DNA of 64,000 bases from an uncultured Pelagibacteraceae bacterium (GTDB lineage Bacteria > Pseudomonadota > Alphaproteobacteria > Pelagibacterales > Pelagibacteraceae), in NCBI GenBank assembly GCA_902568235.1, contig CACFPS010000003.1, positions 1 to 64,000 of the forward strand. Reading direction: 5' to 3'. Shown in pieces: positions 19,061 to 27,890 of the stretch. The position numbers were made by a program, and so were the translations under genes. Each line of letters starts with the position of its first letter. The first letter of the stretch is position 1. The notes under the pieces were generated by a model that was not told the DNA's origin, made no database searches, and saw nothing but the letters and a program-made list of their open reading frames with translations.

Positions 19061-20213
19061 AAATATAACTCCAAGTAAAAAAATTCATAGTATTGAAGAT
19101 GCAAGAAAATTGGCAAAAAAAAGAGTTCCTAGATTAATGTTTGATTTTGTTGATGGTGCTTCTGGAGATGAAAGGCTTTGTGAAATAAATAGTACTGCTT
19201 TAGATCAAATAAGATTAGAACCCAAAGTTCTTAGAAATATAGAAAAGAGAAATTTAAAAAAAAACTTTCTTGGTAATGATTTTAACTATCCTTTTGGTTT
19301 TGCTCCTATGGGAATGTGTAATTTAACATGGCCTGGAGCAGATAAAATGTTAGCTGAAGAGAGTATTGAAAATAATATTCCTATTTGTGTATCAATGGCA
19401 TCCTCCACTTCTTTGGAAAAAATGTATAAATTGTCCCAAGGTCATTCTTGGCTTCAATTGTATATATATCAGGACGAAAGTTTTGTGATGGAGCTTTTAG
19501 AAAGAGCGCAAAATACTGGTTACAAAGTAGCAATACTTACGGTAGATGTTCCAATACAGTTTAGGAGAGCAAAAGATGAAAAAAATGGTTTCACTGTTCC
19601 TTTTAAAATTGGCCCAAAACAATTTTTTGACTTTGCAACTCATCCTAGATGGTCTTTAACAACTTTATTAAATGGTATTCCAAAACCAATGAATTTTATA
19701 ACTTCAAAAAGGGGAAATAAATTTGTAAGAAGTGAAAGTAGAGGTGCTACAGATTGGGAAACTTTAAAAAGAGTTAGAGATGCTTGGAAAGGTAAATTAA
19801 TTGTAAAAGGAGTTATGTCACCAGAGGATGCTGTTAAAATCAAAGATACAGGCGCTGATGCAATTCAAGTTTCTAATCATGGTGGTAGACAACTGGAAAG
19901 TGCCACTTCTTCTATTAATGCCCTACCTTTAATAAGAAAAATTTTAGGAAAAGAATTTCCAATAATTTTTGACAGTGGTATTAGAAGTGGAAGTGATATC
20001 GTTAGATCGCTTGCATTCGGTGCAGATTATGCCATGATTGGTAGACCTTTGATGTATGGTATGGGCGCTGATGGGGCAAAAGGATTAAGGAGAGTTTTAA
20101 ATATAATTAAAGAAGAATTAAGTACAACTTTGGGATTAGTTGGTTTAAATGATATAAACGATATTTCTTCGGAAATTATTGCAGAAAAGTTTTTTAAGGA
20201 TATGAAATATTAA
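19053..20213 (+). CDS. FMN-dependent 2-hydroxyacid oxidase/dehydrogenase (LldD/glycolate-oxidase family)
   Basis: A 386-residue flavoenzyme of the alpha-hydroxyacid oxidase family that oxidises an (S)-2-hydroxyacid to the 2-oxoacid. Family signatures are present: the N-terminal FDFVDGASGDE, the FMN-binding GFAPMGMCNLTWP region, and SNHGGRQLES with the catalytic histidine and arginine. The phosphate-binding FDSGIRSGSDI is followed by GADYAMIGRPLMYG. The substrate could be lactate, glycolate, mandelate-like or a larger hydroxyacid. Overlap with the PepE-like gene and a 3-base gap to the ThDP enzyme gene suggest that its 2-oxoacid product feeds that enzyme. Confidence 0.92.
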   Translation: MSKNITPSKKIHSIEDARKLAKKRVPRLMFDFVDGASGDERLCEINSTALDQIRLEPKVLRNIEKRNLKKNFLGNDFNYPFGFAPMGMCNLTWPGADKMLAEESIENNIPICVSMASSTSLEKMYKLSQGHSWLQLYIYQDESFVMELLERAQNTGYKVAILTVDVPIQFRRAKDEKNGFTVPFKIGPKQFFDFATHPRWSLTTLLNGIPKPMNFITSKRGNKFVRSESRGATDWETLKRVRDAWKGKLIVKGVMSPEDAVKIKDTGADAIQVSNHGGRQLESATSSINALPLIRKILGKEFPIIFDSGIRSGSDIVRSLAFGADYAMIGRPLMYGMGADGAKGLRRVLNIIKEELSTTLGLVGLNDINDISSEIIAEKFFKDMKY

Positions 20214-20216
20214 TTT

Positions 20217-21959
20217 ATGGCAAACAAAAAAATTAGAGGCGGTTCATTAATAGCTAGAGCAATTCGAGATAAAGGAATTGAAAAAGTATTTACTTTATCT
20301 GGAGGTTTTTGCAACCCAGCTTTAGAAGGTTTTATGGAATGTCAAATGGAAGTAATAAATTGTCCTCATGAGCAGATAGCAGGGCATTTAGCTGACGGTC
20401 ATACTAGAATTACTCGTAAACCTTCTGTTTGTTTGGTTGGTCCTGAAGGTTTTGCTAATGCGGTGCCTTCTATGATGGAAGCATGGGGTGAAAGATCGCC
20501 AGTTATTTTTATAACAGGCTCCAGTAGTTTAAAAAGACAAGGATCAGGAGGTTTTAAAGAAATTGATGATGTTTCAATAGCCGCGCCATTAACAAAATAT
20601 AGTGCAAGTATAACCGATGGAACGCGTATTAGAGAATTTGTAGACAAAGCATATAGAATTGCAACCAATGGATACCCTGGGGCTGTTCACTTAAGTGTCC
20701 CTGTTGATATTATGTTTTCTTCATTTGCTGAAGATGCAGGACTTGAGGAAAGGCCTTTTTCTCATCAAAAAAAACCAATAGCAAAAGCATGGCCAGACCC
20801 AAATCATATTACAGAAATATTAGAACTAAGTTGTAATTCAAAAAAACCAGTTTTAATTGGTGGACATGGAATATGGTGGTCAGGATCTGAAAAAAAATTA
20901 GAAGAAGCTGGTAACAGTTTAAATATTCCAATTTTTAATATTCCTTATCATCAAAAATTACTTGGCGAAGAAGCAGAAGCTTATATGGGACTGGCTGATA
21001 TCCATCAATATCCTCCATCTAAATTTGCAATTGATGAGTCTGATTTAATTTTAATGGTAGGGGCAAGATTAGATAATCAAATGAATTTTGGTAATCCTCC
21101 TCTTTTTCCAAAAAGTACTAAACTTGTTTGTATTAATGGTTCACATGAAGAAATTGAGCTTAATAGAGCAGCAGATATAAATCTTTTATGTGACACTGGT
21201 GTTTTCTTAGATACTTTATCAAAACTTAAAAAAAATAATAAATGGAACTTAGATAGAAAATGGTTTGATCAAAATAAAACTAAAAAGAAAGAATGGGTTG
21301 ATAAATCATTGAAAGACTTAAGCATTGAGACAAAAGAAGCAGAAATAAATGGAGGTAAAATTCATCCTCTTCAATTAGCTCTGGATGTTCAAGATGCGAT
21401 GGGAGAAAAAGATTGGTTGGTTATAGATGGTGGCAATACTCATTTTTGGTCAGAGATAGCTATTAATATTGCCGGAGCTAATGGAAAAAAACTTGGAGGA
21501 ATATTGCACCCCGGAACCTTTAGTATGTTAGGAGTTGGTGTTCCTTTCGCTATATCTGCAAAAAATGTTCATCCAAAATCAAATGTTGTCCTGATAAGTG
21601 GTGATGGAGCTTTTCTTTCTGGCGGTTTATCAATAGAGGCGGCTTTTCAAGAAAAAAAACCAATTGTTGTTGTCATAGATAACAATGGTGGTTTGGATTG
21701 TATATCTCAACAACAAGAACGTTTGTTTGAAAGTGGAAAACATTTTGCAACAGACTTTAGAGATATACCATTTCATAAAATCTTTGAAGGATTTGGAGGT
21801 CATGGAGAACTTGTTACAAAAAGAGAACAGCTTGCCCCTGCACTAAAAAGAGCTATAGAGAGTGGTAAAACAGCGTGTGTAAATGTAAAAGCAAAAGGAG
21901 TAATTAGCCCTATAGTTGCTGCAGTGAGCGATAAAAGAGATAAGGCTTCAATAGAATAA
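20217..21959 (+). CDS. Thiamine-diphosphate-dependent enzyme (acetolactate-synthase-like large subunit)
   Basis: A 580-residue ThDP enzyme with Pyr, central and PP domains in order. The activating glutamate is E52 in PHEQ, and the diphosphate/magnesium motif begins SGDGAF and ends about 30 residues on at DNNGG. The Pyr domain ends with a typical HLSVPVD. Family members include acetolactate synthase, glyoxylate carboligase, 2-hydroxyacyl-CoA lyase, oxalyl-CoA decarboxylase and benzoylformate decarboxylase; I cannot choose among them by eye. No small regulatory subunit is adjacent, which argues against branched-chain amino-acid synthesis. Downstream of a 2-hydroxyacid oxidase, 2-oxoacid decarboxylation or 2-hydroxyacyl-CoA cleavage is the likely role. 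Confidence 0.88.
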   Translation: MANKKIRGGSLIARAIRDKGIEKVFTLSGGFCNPALEGFMECQMEVINCPHEQIAGHLADGHTRITRKPSVCLVGPEGFANAVPSMMEAWGERSPVIFITGSSSLKRQGSGGFKEIDDVSIAAPLTKYSASITDGTRIREFVDKAYRIATNGYPGAVHLSVPVDIMFSSFAEDAGLEERPFSHQKKPIAKAWPDPNHITEILELSCNSKKPVLIGGHGIWWSGSEKKLEEAGNSLNIPIFNIPYHQKLLGEEAEAYMGLADIHQYPPSKFAIDESDLILMVGARLDNQMNFGNPPLFPKSTKLVCINGSHEEIELNRAADINLLCDTGVFLDTLSKLKKNNKWNLDRKWFDQNKTKKKEWVDKSLKDLSIETKEAEINGGKIHPLQLALDVQDAMGEKDWLVIDGGNTHFWSEIAINIAGANGKKLGGILHPGTFSMLGVGVPFAISAKNVHPKSNVVLISGDGAFLSGGLSIEAAFQEKKPIVVVIDNNGGLDCISQQQERLFESGKHFATDFRDIPFHKIFEGFGGHGELVTKREQLAPALKRAIESGKTACVNVKAKGVISPIVAAVSDKRDKASIE

Positions 21960-21962
21960 TTT

Positions 21963-22298
21963 ATGGTAACTTTTTCATCACATCTTTTAAATTCAATAAA
22001 TGGAACTCATGCAAGTGGTGTAAAAGTAATAATTTATCAAATAAATGCAAATGGAGATAAAAAAAAATATTTTGAATCAGAAACTGATGATGGTGGTAGA
22101 ATTTTTCAAGAATTTAATCTTACTAAAGAAGACTGTCTTTGTAATTACGAAATGTTATGCAAAACAGGAAATTATTTTTTAGAAGAAAGAATTGTTTCTG
22201 AAATTGTAGTAAAATTTAAAATGTCAGATCCTAATAAAAAATATCATTTGCCAATTATAATTTCCCCGAACGGTTATTCTATTTGGTGGTCAAAATAA
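21963..22298 (+). CDS. Transthyretin-like protein (HIUase family) with altered C-terminal signature
   Basis: A 111-residue protein of the 5-hydroxyisourate hydrolase/transthyretin family. The HIUase catalytic histidine (H7 in SSHLL), arginine (R46 in DGGR) and second histidine (H95 in YHLP) have counterparts, and the GYS strand near the C-terminus aligns. The terminal YRGS tetrapeptide that defines HIUases is WWSK here, so hydroxyisourate hydrolysis is doubtful. No other urate-pathway gene is visible nearby. It lies four bases after the ThDP enzyme and ten before the DmdA-like gene, so it is a structural part of this catabolic operon. A lactone- or imide-type ring hydrolysis is a reasonable alternative. 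Confidence 0.82.
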   Translation: MVTFSSHLLNSINGTHASGVKVIIYQINANGDKKKYFESETDDGGRIFQEFNLTKEDCLCNYEMLCKTGNYFLEERIVSEIVVKFKMSDPNKKYHLPIIISPNGYSIWWSK

Positions 22299-22308
22299 GA
22301 TTAGAATA

Positions 22309-23427
22309 ATGAGCTCTCACGATTTGAGCTTGTCTAGACGAATTAGACAAACTCCTTTTACAAATAAAGCAGAAGAACATGGTGTTTCTGGTTTTACCGT
22401 TGTAAATCGAATGCTTTTACCCAAGGCTTTTAAAAAATCAATTGAAGAAGATTATTGGCACCTTAATTCTAATGTTCAAATATGGGATGTGTCTTGTCAA
22501 AGACAAGTCCAAATTACAGGGCCAGATGCTGAAAAATTAGTTCAATTAATGACACCTCGTTCAATTAAAAATATGAAAGTGGGTAAATGTCTATATGTTC
22601 CATTAATAGATGAAAACGCAGGTATGATTAACGATCCTGTTTTACTTAAAATTGAAAATAATAAATTTTGGATATCTATTGCAGATTCAGATGTTCTGTT
22701 GTGGACTAAAGGAGTTGCAATTAGTTACAATTTTAAAGTTAATATAATTGAACCTGAAGTTTACCCATTGGCAGTTCAAGGACCTAAATCAGAAGAATTA
22801 ATGGTATCAATTTTTGGAGAAAAAATTAGATCTATTAAATTTTTTAACTTTGGTTTATTTAATTTTCTAGAAAAAAAACAAGTTATTGCTCGATCAGGTT
22901 ATAGTAAGCAAGATGGTTTTGAAATTTATTTTGAAGGATATGAAGCGGGAGAAAAACTTTGGGATACAATTTGGAAAGCTGGAAAAAAATTTAATATTTC
23001 TGCAGGTTGTCCTAATTTAATTGATAGAATAGAAGCAGGATTAATGTCGTATGGAAACGACTTTACTATAGAAAATAATCCGTATGAATGTAATTTAGGA
23101 AAATATCTTAACGAAACATCTCATAATTTTATAGGAAAGTCTGCACTAGAAAAAATCAAAATAGACAATATTAATAAACAAATGAGAGGTATTATTTTTG
23201 ATGAGAATCCTTGCCCCACATGTTCCCATCCTTTTCCAGTTTATTCGGAAAATAATGAAAAAATAGGACAAGTTACTTCAGCTATTTATTCGCCTAGAAT
23301 AAAGAAAAACATAGGTCTTTCAATGATTTCAAAAAAATACTGGAATAAAGGAAATAAATTAATAATTGAAACTCCTGAAGGGAAAAGAAGAAATGGCGTT
23401 ATAACATCTTTACCATTTCCAGAATAA
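22309..23427 (+). CDS. DmdA-like THF-dependent demethylase (GcvT superfamily)
   Basis: A 372-residue protein of the GcvT/DmdA superfamily that strongly resembles DMSP demethylase from SAR11: the N-terminal SRRIRQTPFT, the MLLP segment, WDV..QRQVQI, the NDPV strand, FWISIADSDV and GYSKQDGFEIYF all fit the DmdA pattern as I remember it. DmdA moves a methyl group from dimethylsulfoniopropionate to tetrahydrofolate, giving methylmercaptopropionate. However, no dmdB/C/D or acuI genes are adjacent and a second GcvT-fold gene lies in the same operon, so it could be a DmdA relative acting on another methylated substrate. Length matches DmdA. Confidence 0.72.
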   Translation: MSSHDLSLSRRIRQTPFTNKAEEHGVSGFTVVNRMLLPKAFKKSIEEDYWHLNSNVQIWDVSCQRQVQITGPDAEKLVQLMTPRSIKNMKVGKCLYVPLIDENAGMINDPVLLKIENNKFWISIADSDVLLWTKGVAISYNFKVNIIEPEVYPLAVQGPKSEELMVSIFGEKIRSIKFFNFGLFNFLEKKQVIARSGYSKQDGFEIYFEGYEAGEKLWDTIWKAGKKFNISAGCPNLIDRIEAGLMSYGNDFTIENNPYECNLGKYLNETSHNFIGKSALEKIKIDNINKQMRGIIFDENPCPTCSHPFPVYSENNEKIGQVTSAIYSPRIKKNIGLSMISKKYWNKGNKLIIETPEGKRRNGVITSLPFPE

Positions 23428-23460
23428 ACATATATAAAGAATAAAATTATAAATTAAAAA

Positions 23461-24585
23461 ATGTATAAAGCAGTTATAGCAGGGTATGCAAGATCTCCAT
23501 TTACTATGGCCAAAAAAGGAGAGTTAATTGATATTAAGCCAGTTAACTTATTATCAGAGGTTATCAAAAACCTAGTTTCAAAATCAAAAGTTAACTCAAA
23601 AGATATTGAAGACATTATTATTGGATGCGCATTTCAAGTAGGTGAACAATGTTTTAATATTGGCAAACTAGTTTCTTTTTTATCTGAAATGGACATTAAA
23701 ACTTCAGGTATGACAGTAGATAGATGGTGCGGATCTTCAATGGAAGCTATTCATATTGCTGGTGGAAAAATTGCAATGGGATCAGGTAAAGTTTTTGTTT
23801 GCGGAGGAGTAGAAAGCATGACTCGTGTAACAACAGGATTTGAGCCTATGCCTTATCCTTATACAGAAACAGAAAATCCTAACGTTTATTTTTCAATGGG
23901 CATAACAGCTGAAAATGTTGCAAAAAAGTATGGCATAACAAGAAAAGAGCAGCAGGGATTTGCAATATCTAGTCATCAAAAAGCTTCAGAAGCTCAGTCA
24001 AAAGGAAATTTTAGTGATGAAATTACTATTGTAGGTAATTGTTCTAAAGATGGAAATATTAGACCAAATAGTAACCAAGAAGTTTTAGATGGTTTAAAAT
24101 TAGCTTTTGATCAAAACGGTACTGTTACTGCTGCTACCTCATCTCCTTTAACCGATGGTGCTGCTGCAACATTAATATGTGAAGAACAATATGCTAAAGA
24201 TAATAACTTAGAAATTTTAGGAAGAATTGTTTCTACTTCTGTACAAGGTTGTGCTCCTGAATTAATGGGATTAGGCCCTATTGGAGCATCAATAAAAGCA
24301 TTAAAAAGAGCTAAACTATCTATTAAAGATATGGATATAGTTGAAATTAATGAAGCTTTTGCTTCTCAATCTTTGGCTTGTATTAAAGATTTAGAAATAG
24401 ACAATAAAAGAGTTAATTTAGATGGTGGAGCGTTAGCTCTAGGACACCCTCTTGGAGCTACAGGAGCAAGAATAACAGGAAAAGCTGCAGCTTTATTAAA
24501 AAGAGAAAATAAAAAATATGCTTTAGCAACTCAATGTATAGGTTTGGGAATGGGTATTGCTACTATAATAGAGTCAGTAAATTAA
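23461..24585 (+). CDS. Thiolase (acetyl-CoA C-acyltransferase)
   Basis: A 374-residue cytosolic thiolase. The nucleophilic cysteine is C90 in DRWCGSSMEA, the NEAFASQ motif is present, the histidine lies in ALGHPLGATGAR and the second cysteine in ATQCIGLGMG, so the active site is complete. It cleaves 3-oxoacyl-CoA or condenses two acetyl-CoA. It lies 33 bases after the DmdA-like gene and ends one base before the convergent permease. It could serve the catabolic cluster by thiolytic release of acetyl-CoA, or complete the FadN-like enzyme at 9297, which has no thiolase beside it. Confidence 0.93.
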   Translation: MYKAVIAGYARSPFTMAKKGELIDIKPVNLLSEVIKNLVSKSKVNSKDIEDIIIGCAFQVGEQCFNIGKLVSFLSEMDIKTSGMTVDRWCGSSMEAIHIAGGKIAMGSGKVFVCGGVESMTRVTTGFEPMPYPYTETENPNVYFSMGITAENVAKKYGITRKEQQGFAISSHQKASEAQSKGNFSDEITIVGNCSKDGNIRPNSNQEVLDGLKLAFDQNGTVTAATSSPLTDGAAATLICEEQYAKDNNLEILGRIVSTSVQGCAPELMGLGPIGASIKALKRAKLSIKDMDIVEINEAFASQSLACIKDLEIDNKRVNLDGGALALGHPLGATGARITGKAAALLKRENKKYALATQCIGLGMGIATIIESVN

Positions 24586-25440
24586 CTATCTATTAATTCC
24601 TCTTAGTCTTTCTGATCGTCTTCTAATAAGTTCTGCGGTGACAAGAATTAATACTGATAAAACTATTAAACATGTTGCAACAGCTAAAATTGTTGGACTT
24701 AATTGTTCTCTTAAACCGGTCCACATTTGAATAGGGATAGTTGTATTTTCTAATCCTGCTAAAAACAAAACAACCACCACTTCATCAAAAGATGTAACAA
24801 ATGCAAATAATCCTCCGGATATTACGCCAGGCAAAATAAGTGGAAGAGTTATTTTCATGAATGTGTTAACTGGATTACTTCCTAAACTTGCTGCTGCTCT
24901 AGTAACACTGTGATCAAAACCTGATAAAGTAGCAGTTACAGTAATTACAACAAATGGAGTTCCAAGAATAATATGTGCAAGTATAATTCCTAAATGAGTT
25001 GCGGCCAAACCTACTTTTGCCATAAAAAAGAAAATAGCAACACCAGAAATAATTAATGGAACAATCATTGGAGAAATTAAAGTTGCCATTATTAAACCTT
25101 TGTAAGGCATGTGCCTACTGCTTAAACCTAACGCAGCAACTGTACCAAGAACAATAGAACCAAGTGTTGCAAAAATAGCAATAATAAAACTATTTTTTGC
25201 TGCTGCACCCCAAGGGTTTTTTGTTCCATAGATCATATCTTCATACCATCTTAAAGAAAATGCATCTGGATCAAGTCTTTTCATTCCTTCAGAAAAAACT
25301 AAAAATTCTTCTGCATTAAATGATAATGGAAATATTACAAATAATGGAGCTATCAAAAAGAAAAATACACTTCCACAAATAAATAGATAAGTATAATGCC
25401 AAACTCTATAATGTGGTTCTGTATATTTTGGTAAAGCCAT
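24586..25440 (-). CDS. Pot-type ABC transporter permease (PotC-like)
   Basis: Inner-membrane permease of 284 residues with six membrane segments and the EAA loop (ASLGSNPVNTFMKITLPLILPG) typical of PotC/spermidine-putrescine-type subunits. It is the last gene of the minus-strand operon that runs from the EutA-like gene through potA-, potD- and potB-like genes. Context suggests an ectoine-type substrate rather than polyamines; the family resemblance alone cannot decide. Gap to the PotB-like gene: five bases. Confidence 0.92.
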   Translation of the reverse strand: MALPKYTEPHYRVWHYTYLFICGSVFFFLIAPLFVIFPLSFNAEEFLVFSEGMKRLDPDAFSLRWYEDMIYGTKNPWGAAAKNSFIIAIFATLGSIVLGTVAALGLSSRHMPYKGLIMATLISPMIVPLIISGVAIFFFMAKVGLAATHLGIILAHIILGTPFVVITVTATLSGFDHSVTRAAASLGSNPVNTFMKITLPLILPGVISGGLFAFVTSFDEVVVVLFLAGLENTTIPIQMWTGLREQLSPTILAVATCLIVLSVLILVTAELIRRRSERLRGINR

Positions 25441-25445
25441 AATAT

Positions 25446-26699
25446 TTATCCTAATTTAATATTATCAATTCCTACAAGCTTATTATAAATCCAGTAAACA
25501 ACTAAAACTCCTGTTAACAACATTAGCCCCATAGCTGAAGCAAAGCTCCAATCTAAAGTAGCTTTCATATGGTAGGCTATTTGATTACTAATTAGTGTAC
25601 CGGATGCTCCTCCAACTAACGCTGGTGTAATATAATATCCAATTGCAAGTATAAAAACTAACAAGCATCCCGCTCCAATTCCAGGTATTGTTAATGGAAA
25701 ATAAATTTTCCAAAAAGTAACAAATGGTGTGCCACCTAAAGATTTTCCAGCTCTCATTAGACTTGGGGAAATAGTTTTCATAACACTATAAAGAGGTAGA
25801 ACCATAAAAGGTAATAAAATTTGAGTCATAGCAACATAGGTACCAGTTTTGTTGTACATCATTTCTGGTCTATTATCGTCTGCTACCAAACCTATAAAGA
25901 CAAAAAAGTCATTCACAATTCCTTGCTGCTGCAACAAAATCATCCAACTTGCGGTTCTTACTAATAATGAAGTCCAAAAGGGTAATAAAACACAAATCAT
26001 AAGTAAATTACTGTATTTCATTGGTAAAGTCGCAAGCAAATGTGCAATGGGATAACCCATTAAAAAACAAAAAAGTGTAACAAAAAATGCAACTTCTAAA
26101 GTTCTCAACCAAAGAATTCTATGTATTCTTCTATCTTCTTCTACTTGTACAACATTACCATCTTCATCATAATACATGTCCATTCCTTTTAGATATTTTG
26201 CCATTGTATATGGAGGAGCTGTTCTTTTTATTGCTTGCCAATATTTTACATCTCTAAATCTTTTATGAATTTCCATTATTTGTTCTTTGGCGTTGCCTTC
26301 CTCGAACTTTTTCATTTTTCTCCATAACTTTTTGAGAATTGTATTAAACCCATTTTTTTCTTTATTTAATCTCTGGCCTAATTTTCCATGCTCTTTATTT
26401 TCTGCAAGAACTCTAAAATCTGCTAAAAAGCTTGCAAAAACTTCTTCCGGAGGTAACTCTTTTCCGTCCCAAGTTTCCATTGCCTTAAAAGTTTTAGGCA
26501 ACATGTTTGTAATCATTCTATCATCTATACTTCTTGAAAACATTTCTCCTATTGGAAAAATATAAGTAATAATAATAAAAAGTAATAATGGACAAACTAA
26601 AAGAAAAGCTTTGATTTTATTCTTTTTCTCAGCTTTTTTTAGACTTACCTCTAGAGGAATGCCATCTGTTGTTAAAATTTTTTGTGTTTCACTGCTCAT
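25446..26699 (-). CDS. Pot-type ABC transporter permease (PotB-like) with a long soluble insertion
   Basis: A 417-residue inner-membrane permease, over 100 residues longer than E. coli PotB. The extra length is a hydrophilic, charged block of about 140 residues after the first membrane helix (about residues 55-195), ahead of the five remaining helices and the EAA loop near KSLGGTPFVTFWKIYFPLTIPG. Extended PotB-like permeases of this kind occur in alphaproteobacteria; the block would face the periplasm and may contact the binding protein. The ATG follows a terminator-like hairpin and its T-run by only a few bases and I see no ribosome binding site. Confidence 0.9.
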   Translation of the reverse strand: MSSETQKILTTDGIPLEVSLKKAEKKNKIKAFLLVCPLLLFIIITYIFPIGEMFSRSIDDRMITNMLPKTFKAMETWDGKELPPEEVFASFLADFRVLAENKEHGKLGQRLNKEKNGFNTILKKLWRKMKKFEEGNAKEQIMEIHKRFRDVKYWQAIKRTAPPYTMAKYLKGMDMYYDEDGNVVQVEEDRRIHRILWLRTLEVAFFVTLFCFLMGYPIAHLLATLPMKYSNLLMICVLLPFWTSLLVRTASWMILLQQQGIVNDFFVFIGLVADDNRPEMMYNKTGTYVAMTQILLPFMVLPLYSVMKTISPSLMRAGKSLGGTPFVTFWKIYFPLTIPGIGAGCLLVFILAIGYYITPALVGGASGTLISNQIAYHMKATLDWSFASAMGLMLLTGVLVVYWIYNKLVGIDNIKLG

Positions 26700-26708
26700 A
26701 AATAAAAA

Positions 26709-26731
26709 GGGCGGTTATTAAATAACCGCCC
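26709..26731 (-). terminator. Terminator-like hairpin between potD-like and potB-like genes
   Basis: GGGCGGTTATT and AATAACCGCCC form an 11-bp perfect inverted repeat around a single A (in practice a 9-10 bp stem with a small loop). In the minus-strand transcript it is followed at once by TTTTTATTT and then the ATG of the PotB-like permease. This is the form of an intrinsic terminator placed inside the operon, expected to favour binding-protein mRNA over permease mRNA. Confidence 0.88.
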
Positions 26732-26768
26732 TAAATATAATATATAATTATAGTCTTTAAAACTTAAA

Positions 26769-27884
26769 TTATAGACCAGCTTTCATTGCTTCCCATTTTT
26801 CACCAAGTTCAGTGCCGTTATCAGCCCAAAACCAAGGATCAACTAGGAAATAATTTTTAGTGTTTTGCGGTGCAGTTGGCATGTGTGGTACCATGTTAGT
26901 CTTACCATCTTTATACCAAGGCTCACCTGCTTCCATAACTGCTATAGAAGATTTTCTCCAAGGAGCGTAAGCAATATACTTGGCGCTTCCAGCTAGCATC
27001 TCTGTGTTAGTCATCATTGCTAGAGCTTTTTTAGCATTTGCTTCATCTGGACCACCTTTAACTAGTGCAAAATATTCATAGTCAAGACCTTGTCCGTCCC
27101 ATACTTGAACGATCGGAGCACCTTCTCCAACTGTAGCGTTAAAGAATCTGCCATTCCAACCAGTTGCCATAACTACTTCTCCACTCATTAACAATTCTGG
27201 TGGTTGAGCACCTGCAGACCAAAATACACATCCGCCTTTAGGATCTGTACAAAGTTTTTTGATCTTATCCATAGCTCTTTGAACACCTTTTTCAGTATTT
27301 AAAGCTTCGTAGATATTTGCTCCACCTTGTTTAGGTTTGATTCCATCTGCTGCCAAAGCCATTTCCAAGTTTGTTAGAGCAGACTTATAGATTGCTCTTT
27401 TTCCAGGAAATTTCTTAGTGTTAAAAAAATCTTTTATAGTTTTTGGAGTACCTTTAACATTTTCACTGTTATAAGCGTAGTTCCAAGAATATAAAATATT
27501 TCCTACTGCACATTTGCTAGGCATTGCAGTGAAGAAATCTTCACTAGCAGGCGTTCCATCTGGAGCTGGTGGGAAGTCTTTGTCAAAATCAAATTCAACA
27601 AATATACCTTCATCACATCCATTGATAGTATCAAAAGCAAATACGTCGATTATATCCCAAGTAATTGCTCCTGCTTCTTTTTGTGCTTTAATTTCAGATA
27701 ATCCACCTGAGTAATCTACCCAGTTAATCTCTATGCCTAATGCTTTGGCAGTTGGATCACCATAACCTAACTTTTGTGACTCTGTATAAGCCCCACCCCA
27801 AGATGCAACAGTAACTGCAAATGAAGATGTTGTTATACTAAGAGCAAAAGTAAGGGCTAAAAATAATTTAGCTAATTTTCTCAT
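26769..27884 (-). CDS. Pot-type ABC transporter periplasmic substrate-binding protein (PotD-like)
   Basis: A 371-residue periplasmic binding protein of the PotD/PotF (SBP_bac_8-like) family with a signal peptide at residues 1-23 ending SFA, followed by VASWGGAYTES, the usual first strand of this family. Several tryptophans and acidic residues could form an aromatic cage for a cationic or zwitterionic ligand. Encoded with potA-, potB- and potC-like genes and, upstream on the same strand, DoeA- and EutA-like genes, so ectoine or hydroxyectoine is a plausible ligand alongside polyamines. A strong GGAGGA ribosome site precedes the ATG. Confidence 0.92.
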   Translation of the reverse strand: MRKLAKLFLALTFALSITTSSFAVTVASWGGAYTESQKLGYGDPTAKALGIEINWVDYSGGLSEIKAQKEAGAITWDIIDVFAFDTINGCDEGIFVEFDFDKDFPPAPDGTPASEDFFTAMPSKCAVGNILYSWNYAYNSENVKGTPKTIKDFFNTKKFPGKRAIYKSALTNLEMALAADGIKPKQGGANIYEALNTEKGVQRAMDKIKKLCTDPKGGCVFWSAGAQPPELLMSGEVVMATGWNGRFFNATVGEGAPIVQVWDGQGLDYEYFALVKGGPDEANAKKALAMMTNTEMLAGSAKYIAYAPWRKSSIAVMEAGEPWYKDGKTNMVPHMPTAPQNTKNYFLVDPWFWADNGTELGEKWEAMKAGL

Positions 27885-27890
27885 TTATCC

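Noticed and set aside
20217-21959. Acetolactate synthase for branched-chain amino-acid synthesis
   Set aside because: No ilvN or ilvC is adjacent and the neighbours are catabolic; the ThDP fold alone does not support the specific call.
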